Below, piece after piece: positions 19,077-26,455 of a DNA stretch of 44,645 nucleotides (position 1 is the stretch's first letter; every line of letters begins with the position of its first letter). Under the pieces are notes generated by a model. The model worked only from the letters and a program-made list of their open reading frames with translations. It was not told the DNA's origin and searched no databases. The DNA is from PVC group bacterium (lineage in GTDB: Bacteria > Auribacterota > Erginobacteria > Erginobacterales > Erginobacteraceae): positions 1-44,645 of the forward strand of contig PWXJ01000162.1 of the NCBI GenBank assembly GCA_003561965.1, given 5' to 3'. Position numbers and translations under genes: made by a program.

Positions 19077-19247
19077 ATGAATTTGGATTATCTCGAACTG
19101 GAAGAAGGCGAATTCGAAGACTCACCCGGCCGGCGGGGGAAAGCCCGCCACCGCTCCCGGAACGACGAAGAGTTCCGGGGCCGGAAGGACCGCCGGAGCC
19201 AGCGGGAACGGATCAGAAGAATCAGAAAGGCCCAGGAGAGGTTTTAA
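19077..19247 (+). CDS. 56-aa highly charged hypothetical protein
   Basis: MNLDYLELEEGEFEDSPGRRGKARHRSRNDEEFRGRKDRRSQRERIRRIRKAQERF; follows a promoter-like sequence; stop codon 2 nt before the proposed agmatinase start. Confidence 0.45.
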   Translation: MNLDYLELEEGEFEDSPGRRGKARHRSRNDEEFRGRKDRRSQRERIRRIRKAQERF

Positions 19248-19249
19248 CC

Positions 19250-20140
19250 ATCCCTCCCCTCCCCGATCAATTTCTGGACGACGGGACCGAGCCGTCTCCC
19301 TACGTTCCGGCCGCGCGGGCGGCGGTCGTCATCATCCCCGTACCGCTGGAGAAGACCGTCTCCTACCTCCCCGGGACCGCCGCCGGACCGCGGAAAATCC
19401 TGGAAGCTTCCCGGCAGGTCGAGCTCTACGACCCCGAACTGGGGTTTTGCCCCTACCGGCTCGGGATCCACACCGCCGCTCCGGTCGACTGCCGGGGGGA
19501 TTCCGCCGCCGCCCTGGCGGCGGTCGAAGAGGCGGTCGAAGCGGCGTCTGGCCGGTCGGTCCCGGTCTGCCTGGGGGGAGAGCATACCCTGACCCTGGGG
19601 GCGATCCGGGCCCTCCGGGCCGCCGGCGAAAAATTCAGCGTCCTCCACCTCGACGCCCACGCCGACCTCCGGGAGAGTTACGGCGGCGACCGCCTCTCCC
19701 ACGCCTCGGTGATGCGCCGGGTTTACGAACTCGGACCGGACCTGGTCTCGGTCGGGATCCGGTCACTGGAGCGGGAGGAGGCCGACTTCATCGAGGCGGA
19801 GAAGATCAAGGTCTTCCCGGGCTGGAACTTCTCCGGAGAGGACTACCCCTGGACGGAGGTGGCCGCCGCGGTGGGCGAACGGGTCTATCTCACGATCGAC
19901 CTCGACGTCTTCGACCCCTCCGAGGTCCCCGGGGTCGGGACCCCGGAGCCGGGAGGCCTGAGGTGGCGCCAGGCGCTCGATCTCTTCCGAGCCCTCCGGG
20001 ACGCCGGGACGACCCTGGCCGGGGCGGATCTGGTCGAACTCTGCCCGCGGGAAGGCTCGATCATCTCCGAGTTCTACGCCGCGCGCCTCCTCTACAAGCT
20101 GATCGGGTACTTCTTCGGGCCGGAGAAGGAAATCTCCTGA
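19250..20140 (+). CDS. speB: Agmatinase / ureohydrolase-family protein (non-canonical start)
   Basis: Continuous frame IPPLPDQFLDDGTEPSPYVPAARAAVVIIPVPLEKTVSYLPGTAAGPRKILEASRQVELYD...VCLGGEHTLTLGAIRA...VLHLDAHADLRESYGGDRLSHASVMRRV...YLTIDLDVFDPSEVPGVGTPEPGG. No ATG/GTG/TTG until GTG 19709; start set at ATC 19250 behind GGAGAGG. Confidence 0.85.
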   Translation: MPPLPDQFLDDGTEPSPYVPAARAAVVIIPVPLEKTVSYLPGTAAGPRKILEASRQVELYDPELGFCPYRLGIHTAAPVDCRGDSAAALAAVEEAVEAASGRSVPVCLGGEHTLTLGAIRALRAAGEKFSVLHLDAHADLRESYGGDRLSHASVMRRVYELGPDLVSVGIRSLEREEADFIEAEKIKVFPGWNFSGEDYPWTEVAAAVGERVYLTIDLDVFDPSEVPGVGTPEPGGLRWRQALDLFRALRDAGTTLAGADLVELCPREGSIISEFYAARLLYKLIGYFFGPEKEIS

Positions 20141-20171
20141 CCGACAATAATTACCAACCAAGGACCGATTT

Positions 20172-20960
20172 ATGAATATCCTGCTTTTCCTGGCGACCCT
20201 GGTCGTCTCGGTGATCGCCGTCCGGATCGGGGCGGTGGCCTTCAACCTGACCGGACTGGAATGGTCCGCCGCCAAGTTCCAGTCCCTCTCCTGCTTCACC
20301 GGGACCGGATTCACCACCCGGGAGTCGGAGCTGATCCTGGCCAGCCCCCGGCGGCGGCGGATCGCCACCTACCTGATCGTGATCGGCCACGCCGGCCTGG
20401 TGGCGTTGATCGCCACCTTCGCCAACACGATCCGGCCCAGCTTCGACCTGACCCGGCTCGACCTCCCGTTCCTCCGGTCGTTCATCCCGGCCCAGCTGCT
20501 GCCTCTGATCAACCTCCTGATCATCGCCGGGGCGGTCTACCTGCTGATCAAGCGGGTCCCCAACACCCGCCTGGCCCGGCAGGTCACGGTCCTGGCCAAG
20601 GAGAAGCTGGTCGGGAAGAAGATCATCCCCCCGGAGAAATTCGAGGAGATCTTCGTCGCCCCCGGCGGCTACGGGATCTCCCGGGTGGACATCGAGGAGA
20701 GCAGCCCGGTCCTCGACAAGACCCTGATCGAGGCCGATTTGCGGAGTCACGGGATCACCGTCCTGGTCATCGAACGGGGGATGACCACGATCCCCAACCC
20801 CCCGCCCGACACCCGGATCCGGGCCGGGGATGTCCTGCTCTGCTTCGGAAAGCTATCGGCGATGAAGGAAGAAATCTACACCCTGGCCGGAGACACCGAT
20901 AATTCCGGAGCCGATGAAAATCCCGGAGAAACAGAGCGTCCGGAGATTCCCGGGAATTAA
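20172..20960 (+). CDS. Small membrane protein with pore-loop-like segment and C-terminal TrkA-C (RCK_C) domain
   Basis: TM1, then LEWSAAKFQSLSCFTGTGFTTRESELIL, further TMs, then RVDIEESSPVLDKTLIEADLRSHGITVLVIERGMTTIPNPPPDTRIRAGDVLLCFGKLSAM (RCK_C). Confidence 0.75.
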   Translation: MNILLFLATLVVSVIAVRIGAVAFNLTGLEWSAAKFQSLSCFTGTGFTTRESELILASPRRRRIATYLIVIGHAGLVALIATFANTIRPSFDLTRLDLPFLRSFIPAQLLPLINLLIIAGAVYLLIKRVPNTRLARQVTVLAKEKLVGKKIIPPEKFEEIFVAPGGYGISRVDIEESSPVLDKTLIEADLRSHGITVLVIERGMTTIPNPPPDTRIRAGDVLLCFGKLSAMKEEIYTLAGDTDNSGADENPGETERPEIPGN

Positions 20961-21005
20961 CTGTTGCCTAATGGTGGTAGGCGGATAATAATGCCGGGAG
21001 TAAGA

Positions 21006-21043
21006 AGTCAGAATCCAGAATTCAGAATCCAGAATTCAGAAGA
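21006..21043 (+). repeat. Heptamer tandem repeat (AGAATCC/AGAATTC)
   Basis: agtcAGAATCCAGAATTCAGAATCCAGAATTCAGAAgac just upstream of hisG. Confidence 0.85.
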
Positions 21044-21051
21044 CAAACACG

Positions 21052-21951
21052 ATGAAAACCAATAGCAGTCCGGACAACCCGACCCTGATCAGGCTGGGGC
21101 TACCCAAGGGGAGCCTGCAGGAATCAACCTTCGAACTCTTCCGGCGGGCCGGTTTCGCGATCGCGGTCGGGAGCAGGTCCTATTACCCCCGGATCGACGA
21201 CCCGGAGATCGAGGCGGTCCTGATCCGGGCCCAGGAGATCCCCCGCTACGTGGAACAAGGCGCGATCGACGCCGGTATCACCGGTTTCGACTGGCTGAAG
21301 GAGAGCGGGGCCGGGGTGGAGGAGATCGCCGACCTGGTCTACGCCAAGGCCGGTTTCCGCCCGGTCCGCTGGGTCCTGGCCGCCCCCGAGGATTCGCCCT
21401 TCCGCAAGCCCGAGGACTTCCGGGGGAAGAGGATCGCCACCGAGCTGGTCTGCGCCACCCGGGATTTCTTCTCCTCCCGGGGGATCGACTGCGAGGTGGA
21501 ATTCTCCTGGGGGGCGACCGAGGTCAAGCCCCCCCAGCTGGCCGACGGGATCGTCGAGCTGACCGAGACCGGCTCCTCGCTGCGGGCCAACAACCTCCGG
21601 ATCGTCGAGACGGTCCTGGAGAGCACCACCCGCTTCATCGCCAACACCGCGGTCTGGAAGGATCCGGCCCGTCGGCGGAAGCTGGAGAATATCGCCCTCC
21701 TCCTCCAGGGGGCGATCGAGGCCCAGGGCAAGGTCGGCCTGAAGATGAACGTCCCCCGCCGGGTCCTGGAGCAGTTGCTGGAGATCCTCCCCGCCCTCCA
21801 TTCCCCCACCCTCTCCGACCAGATCGACCGCGACTGGGTGGCGGTCGAGGTGGTGATCGAGGAGAAGCGGGTCCGGGAACTGATCCCGGTCCTGAAGGGC
21901 GCCGGGGCGGAGGGGATCATCGAATACCCGTTGAACAAGATCGTCAAGTAA
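21052..21951 (+). CDS. hisG: ATP phosphoribosyltransferase
   Basis: [23 protein letters not shown]...[18 protein letters not shown]...[14 protein letters not shown]...[22 protein letters not shown]-terminal regulatory-like domain. Confidence 0.93.
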   Translation: MKTNSSPDNPTLIRLGLPKGSLQESTFELFRRAGFAIAVGSRSYYPRIDDPEIEAVLIRAQEIPRYVEQGAIDAGITGFDWLKESGAGVEEIADLVYAKAGFRPVRWVLAAPEDSPFRKPEDFRGKRIATELVCATRDFFSSRGIDCEVEFSWGATEVKPPQLADGIVELTETGSSLRANNLRIVETVLESTTRFIANTAVWKDPARRRKLENIALLLQGAIEAQGKVGLKMNVPRRVLEQLLEILPALHSPTLSDQIDRDWVAVEVVIEEKRVRELIPVLKGAGAEGIIEYPLNKIVK

Positions 21952-21970
21952 CCCGTCTTATATACTGTCC

Positions 21971-21997
21971 GATCCTCCGGGCCACGGGCGGAGGATC
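21971..21997 (+). terminator. Hairpin downstream of hisG (GATCCTCCG-N9-CGGAGGATC)
   Basis: Perfect 9-bp stem; no clear U-tract, so may be a processing or regulatory hairpin rather than a terminator. Confidence 0.4.
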
Positions 21998-22024
21998 CGG
22001 AAACCCACCTCAAGGAGTTGACCT

Positions 22025-22114
22025 ATGCCCTCGGGAAGAAAAAAGCGAAAGGCCAAGATCGCCAAGCATAAACGGAAGAAGAGACTGCGGCGGGACCGCC
22101 ACAAGAAGAAATGA
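22025..22114 (+). CDS. 29-aa highly basic peptide of AURKAIP1/COX24 (mS38/bS22-like) type
   Basis: ATG CCC TCG GGA ... AAA TGA = MPSGRKKRKAKIAKHKRKKRLRRDRHKKK; SD AAGGAG; ATGA overlap with the downstream ORF. Too short for the ORF track. Confidence 0.8.
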   Translation: MPSGRKKRKAKIAKHKRKKRLRRDRHKKK

Positions 22115-23505
22115 TTCCGGGACGCGCCCTTATTGTCTGCGGGTTAGCCCTCGCCCTGCAGGCCGGGTGCGTACCCCGTTCCCTTCCCCCCAACCGTCCG
22201 GGCGGGGGCAAATCCGGCCCCGAAGCCGACCGGCGGCAAGCCTACTTCCATTACGCCCGGGCCGCCTACCACGAATACCACCGGGAATTCGATTCCGCCC
22301 TCGAAGAGTACCAAAGAGCCCTCCGGTACGACCCCGGCTCCTTCGAGGCCGCCCTGAAGATCGGCTCGATCCTGATCAGCCGGGACGAAACCGAGGAGAG
22401 CATCGAGTGGCTGGAAAAGGCCCGGGAGATCAAACCCGGTTCCTTCCGGGCGGTCTTTCTCCTGGCCACCGCGCATTACAAGGCCGGCCGGGAAGATCAA
22501 GCCCTGGCCGGATACCGGGAGGCGAGCCGGATAGCCCCGGAAGAACGGAGTCCCCACCTGCTCTCGGCCGCCATCTACACCCGCCGGGAGGATTACCGGG
22601 CGGCCCTGGAATCCTACCGGAAGGTGATCGAGGCCGACCCCAAACAGCCGGACCCCTGGTTCCGGATGGGGTTGATTTACACCAAGCTCGAGGACCTGCC
22701 CTCGGCGGTCGCGGCCTTCGAGAAAGCCCTGGAACTGGTCCCCGCCTCCCTGGAGGCAAGGCTGGCCCTGGCCCTGGCCTACGACCTCCTCGACGAGAAC
22801 GAGAAGGCGATCGCGGAATACGAGCGGGCCCGGGTCTTCTCGCCCGCCAACGCCACCATCCAACGGCGGTTGGGGGTGCTCTACTACGCCGTCGGTCGGC
22901 ACCGGGACGCGGTCACGGCCTTTCAGCGGCTGGTGGAACTGGAACCGGACGACCCGGAGGCGATGTTCCTGCTCGGAACCGCCCAGCTCCGGGCGAAGAA
23001 CTACCCGGAAGCCATCGCCGCCTACCGGGAAGCCAAGGAAAGGGGCGAAGTCTCCGACCTCCTCCTCTTCCAGCTGGGGGCGGCCCACGAGCGGAACAGC
23101 GACTTTGAAGAAGCGGTCCGCCACTTCGAACGGGCGATCGAACTCAACCCCCGCAACGCCGCCGCCTACAACTACCTGGGATATATGTACGCCGAGCGGG
23201 GGGTCCGCCTCGACGAGGCCCGGGAGCTGATCAAGCGGGCGCTGGAGTTCGAGCCGGACAACGGGGCCTTCATCGACAGCCTGGGCTGGGTCTATTACCA
23301 GCAGGGATACTACGATCGGGCGGTCGAACAGCTGGAGAGGGCGGCCTCGATCATCCCCGACGACCCGATCATCCGCGACCACCTCGGCGACGCCTACGCC
23401 CGGCTGGGCCGGGAGGACGACGCCCGCCGGCAGTGGGAGAAAGCCCTGGGACTCGACCCCGAGAACCCGGAGGAGATCCGGGAAAAGCTGGATGACGGGG
23501 AATGA
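22111..23505 (+). CDS. TPR-repeat lipoprotein
   Basis: Signal peptide with lipobox LQAGC; many TPR motifs (AYNYLGYMYAERGVRLDEARELIKRALEFEPDNGAFIDSLGWVYYQQGYYDRAVEQLERAA). Confidence 0.88.
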   Translation: MIPGRALIVCGLALALQAGCVPRSLPPNRPGGGKSGPEADRRQAYFHYARAAYHEYHREFDSALEEYQRALRYDPGSFEAALKIGSILISRDETEESIEWLEKAREIKPGSFRAVFLLATAHYKAGREDQALAGYREASRIAPEERSPHLLSAAIYTRREDYRAALESYRKVIEADPKQPDPWFRMGLIYTKLEDLPSAVAAFEKALELVPASLEARLALALAYDLLDENEKAIAEYERARVFSPANATIQRRLGVLYYAVGRHRDAVTAFQRLVELEPDDPEAMFLLGTAQLRAKNYPEAIAAYREAKERGEVSDLLLFQLGAAHERNSDFEEAVRHFERAIELNPRNAAAYNYLGYMYAERGVRLDEARELIKRALEFEPDNGAFIDSLGWVYYQQGYYDRAVEQLERAASIIPDDPIIRDHLGDAYARLGREDDARRQWEKALGLDPENPEEIREKLDDGE

Positions 23506-24388
23506 AACAACCGTTCTCTCTCCCTGCAAGCTCAACCTCTTTCTCGACGTGACCGGCCGGAGGCCGGACGGCTACCACGAGGTGGTGACGGTTATCGAAC
23601 CGCTCGACCTCGCCGACCGGCTCCACTTCCGGCCCCGGCGGAAGGGAATCTCGGTCACCACCGACCACCCGGATATCCCCGGGGGGAAAGAGAACATCGT
23701 CTTCCGGGCCGCCCGGCTGCTGGCGGAGACGGCCGGGACGGAGCGAGGGGTCTCGATCCGGATCGAGAAGAACGTCCCCGCGGCGGCCGGACTGGGGGGA
23801 GGATCGGCCGACGCGGCCGCGGCCCTGACGGCCCTCAACGGCCTCTGGGAACTGGGATTGCCGTTGCCGGATCTGTTCGCCCTGGCCGGGCGGCTGGGGT
23901 CGGACGTCCCCTTCTTCCTCAACCCCCGGACCTCGCTCTGGCGGGGACGCGGGGAGCGGGGGGAGCCGCTTCCCCCGGCCCCGCCTTTCTTCGCCGTGCT
24001 GATCAACCCCGCCTTTCCCCTCTCCACCCGCCGGGCCTACGGGGAACTCGGCATCTCCGGCCCGACCCGGCCGCCTCACCGGAAGCTGGAAGAGCTGGTC
24101 GCCGCCCTGGAGCGAGCCGACCTGGGAGCCCTGGAAGGCTCTCTCTACAACCGCTTCCAGGAGATTTTGGCCCCCCGCTACCCCCGGATCCGCCAACTGC
24201 TGGAATTCTTCCGGGGCCGGGGCGCCGCCGCCCTCCTCTCCGGTTCCGGGCCGACCGTGGCCGGCCTGGCGGCCACCGGGGAACGGGCCGGGGAGCTGGC
24301 CGCCGCCGCCCGCGCCGACTTCCCGAAGAACTATCGGGTCGTCGTCGCCTCCAACCGGGGAGAGATTCTGCCCAGGCCCTCGCGGTAA
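23492..24388 (+). CDS. ispE: 4-diphosphocytidyl-2-C-methyl-D-erythritol kinase
   Basis: CKLNLFLDVTGRRPDGYHEV...VPAAAGLGGGSADAAAALTALNGLW...SDVPFFL...ALLSGSGPTVAGL. Confidence 0.93.
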   Translation: MTGNETTVLSPCKLNLFLDVTGRRPDGYHEVVTVIEPLDLADRLHFRPRRKGISVTTDHPDIPGGKENIVFRAARLLAETAGTERGVSIRIEKNVPAAAGLGGGSADAAAALTALNGLWELGLPLPDLFALAGRLGSDVPFFLNPRTSLWRGRGERGEPLPPAPPFFAVLINPAFPLSTRRAYGELGISGPTRPPHRKLEELVAALERADLGALEGSLYNRFQEILAPRYPRIRQLLEFFRGRGAAALLSGSGPTVAGLAATGERAGELAAAARADFPKNYRVVVASNRGEILPRPSR

Positions 24389-24412
24389 TCCGATATCGCC
24401 AAAATTATCTTA

Positions 24413-24441
24413 TTGACTCCCTCCGGAGGCTGGGGTAGTGT
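24413..24441 (+). promoter_or_regulatory. Candidate sigma70-like promoter upstream of tRNA-Gln
   Basis: TTGACT (24413-24418), 17-bp spacer, TAGTGT (24436-24441). Confidence 0.5.
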
Positions 24442-24626
24442 GCTTCCGGCTGGGCCCAGGGTGTCCAAATTTCCGACGAGTCGGACGAGCCGGTCCAGCC
24501 AGGGGTTCCCCGAAAATATGGGGCGAGGCGGGGGAAAAAATCGAAGAGATCCGATAAGCACAGTTTCTGCCCAGGAGGCTTCCGAGCATCGCGTCGCGAG
24601 CCGAACCTCAACCCGCTCCCGTCTTA

Positions 24627-24697
24627 TGCCCGGTGGTGTAATGGTAACACATCGGCCTTTGGAGCCGAGTTTCGAGGTTCGAGTCCTCGCCGGGCAG
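24627..24697 (+). tRNA. tRNA-Gln (anticodon UUG)
   Basis: Cloverleaf: acceptor TGCCCGG/CCGGGCA (7/7 bp), D stem GTGT/ACAC, anticodon stem TCGGC/GCCGA with loop CTTTGGA, T stem CGAGG-TTCGAGT-CCTCG, discriminator G. CCA not encoded. Confidence 0.95.
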
Positions 24698-24851
24698 TCG
24701 CCGGTATCCGGGAGGCGGCCGAGTATATCCCGCCGCCGCTCCCGGCCGCCGTACCGGCGGCCTCCCGCCTGACGTTCCTCGTTTCCCTCCGGACGGCACC
24801 CGGTCCGGCCGCGGCCATCGCCGGCCGGCAGCCCGGATCGAATAGTAAATT

Positions 24852-26390
24852 GAGCCTGTTCAATATTATAATGTGTTGATGGCTAAGCACTTACGTAGAC
24901 GATACCGCCAAAGTAACTCAAAATACCCCCCAAAATAGGGCTTTTCCCCCCTTAAAGTCCGAAAAATGGCAAAAAGTAACTCAACTTTTAGGTCCCAAAA
25001 TATAGGAAGCAACTCAACTATTTTACGATTAGCTCCAAACTATGATATTTTGTAAATATAAGCAATATTTGAGGTTAGGGCTTGTACTGCCCTTCCTGTA
25101 TGCTCCTGCAATATTGAACACCAATATTGAACAGGGGGTACAGGCTATGCCTATTATTCGCACTCCACAAGAGAAGGAATTCCTCGAATATTTCCGCAAA
25201 ATCAAGAAGTCTGCTATCCAGAATATTCTATCTCAATACCGTTCTTCAGGCCCGGTCGGATATTCCACTTCACTGATATTGGCACGCATTCTCAAGGTCA
25301 AAGAACGTATATCCTCGGACCGAGAACTCAGCGAAAAACTGGGTAGGATTTCAATCTACCGGCAGGCTATCGGATTACGCCATAATGAAATCCCCGCACA
25401 CAATACTTTCAACACACTCCGTCAACGATTGGGGCCGGAAGGTTTTATTCGCATTCATCAATCCTTTATTCAGCAGGCATACAAGATTGGCCTGCTTACT
25501 CCCCCGATCCAGGGCCTCCCGAAAATGGCAGAAAATAAAATTGTCCTCCTTGGTGATTCAACTTTTCTCAAGGCCGTTGCCAATAGCAAAGGCGAAAAAA
25601 CCGAAGACGGAAAATGGTTGTTTACTGATGACAGTATCGCCTTTGGAAAACCACACCATAAGCATAAATATCCTGTTGGCCATCGAGCTCATACCCTTGT
25701 GTCCATCAGTGGCATCCCTATGGTCAGCTTACTTGCTCCTGCCAACGAAAGTGACCAAGCCTATGTTATGCCGCTCTTAAACACAACTCTACGTCGATAT
25801 CCAGAACTCCCCTTCGTCGCCGTAATCCTCGACGCCGGGTATGACGCGGAAGATTTTCACCGGGATATTTATACCCAACTAAATCTCTTGCCGATCATCA
25901 TTCGCCACCCATCTATGAAGTGGGGGAAAAATTTCAGTGATGTTGGTACCCCACTTTGTCCCTTTGGGTATGCTACCCGACGGCGGGGAATTGAATACAA
26001 TCACAAACGGACTAAATTTGCGTGTTATCATGCTTGTCACGATGACTCTCAAAAACTTCTTTTCTCCTGCAAACACCAACAATCAAAGAGCCGATTCGGC
26101 TGGATGACTTACACCTACTTCAAGGATAGTTATCGGCGCTATGGTCCGGCAGTCCCGGGCTCAAGAATCTATAATCACCTGAAAAAGTTTCGCACTGGCA
26201 TTGAGCGTTATTATGGTTTGACTAAAGAAAATCGATATCATATGGAGTTTAACAATACTTATAAAGGCCACGATAATGTAATGATCCATGTGATTGAACA
26301 CGACATTGTGGCCACCTTGGATATCATTTTTGAGCACTCGAAAACCGGCAAGTGGAGTGACGTTCTCAACGTCTAATATTGAACAGGCTC
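24852..26390 (+). mobile_element. Complete insertion sequence (~1.54 kb) with 17-bp perfect TIRs and candidate 5-bp TSD AAATT
   Basis: TIRs GAGCCTGTTCAATATTA (24852-24868) and TAATATTGAACAGGCTC (26374-26390); AAATT flanks both ends (24847-24851, 26391-26395); markedly lower GC than neighbours; contains a DDE transposase. Confidence 0.92.
25147..26376 (+). CDS. DDE transposase (IS4/IS5/IS1182-like)
   Basis: MPIIRTPQEKEFLEYFRKIKKSAIQ...RISIYRQAIGLRHNEIPAHNTFNTLRQRLG; candidate DDE at LLGDSTF, VILDAGYDAEDF, RTGIERYYGLTKENRYHME. Frame opens at 25042; ATG 25147 preferred. Stop TAA lies in the right TIR. Confidence 0.88.
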   Translation: MPIIRTPQEKEFLEYFRKIKKSAIQNILSQYRSSGPVGYSTSLILARILKVKERISSDRELSEKLGRISIYRQAIGLRHNEIPAHNTFNTLRQRLGPEGFIRIHQSFIQQAYKIGLLTPPIQGLPKMAENKIVLLGDSTFLKAVANSKGEKTEDGKWLFTDDSIAFGKPHHKHKYPVGHRAHTLVSISGIPMVSLLAPANESDQAYVMPLLNTTLRRYPELPFVAVILDAGYDAEDFHRDIYTQLNLLPIIIRHPSMKWGKNFSDVGTPLCPFGYATRRRGIEYNHKRTKFACYHACHDDSQKLLFSCKHQQSKSRFGWMTYTYFKDSYRRYGPAVPGSRIYNHLKKFRTGIERYYGLTKENRYHMEFNNTYKGHDNVMIHVIEHDIVATLDIIFEHSKTGKWSDVLNV

Positions 26391-26455
26391 AAATTCCCGG
26401 CACCGGGATCAAGATCTTCCGATGTCCTGAATAATCGCTGGAGCCAAGAGGAGAT

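Noticed and set aside
19239-19260. Programmed -1 frameshift joining the 56-aa ORF to agmatinase
   Set aside because: The junction AGG TTT TAA has no X-XXY-YYZ slippery heptamer and re-pairing of tRNA-Phe at -1 (GTT) is poor; a non-canonical start after termination fits better.
22144-23535. 463-aa ORF on the - strand
   Set aside because: Antisense to the TPR protein gene; its repeat-like look comes from the TPR codons on the other strand.
24405-24890. Small ORFs overlapping tRNA-Gln and its leader
   Set aside because: Overlap a tRNA, no conserved motifs, composition-driven.
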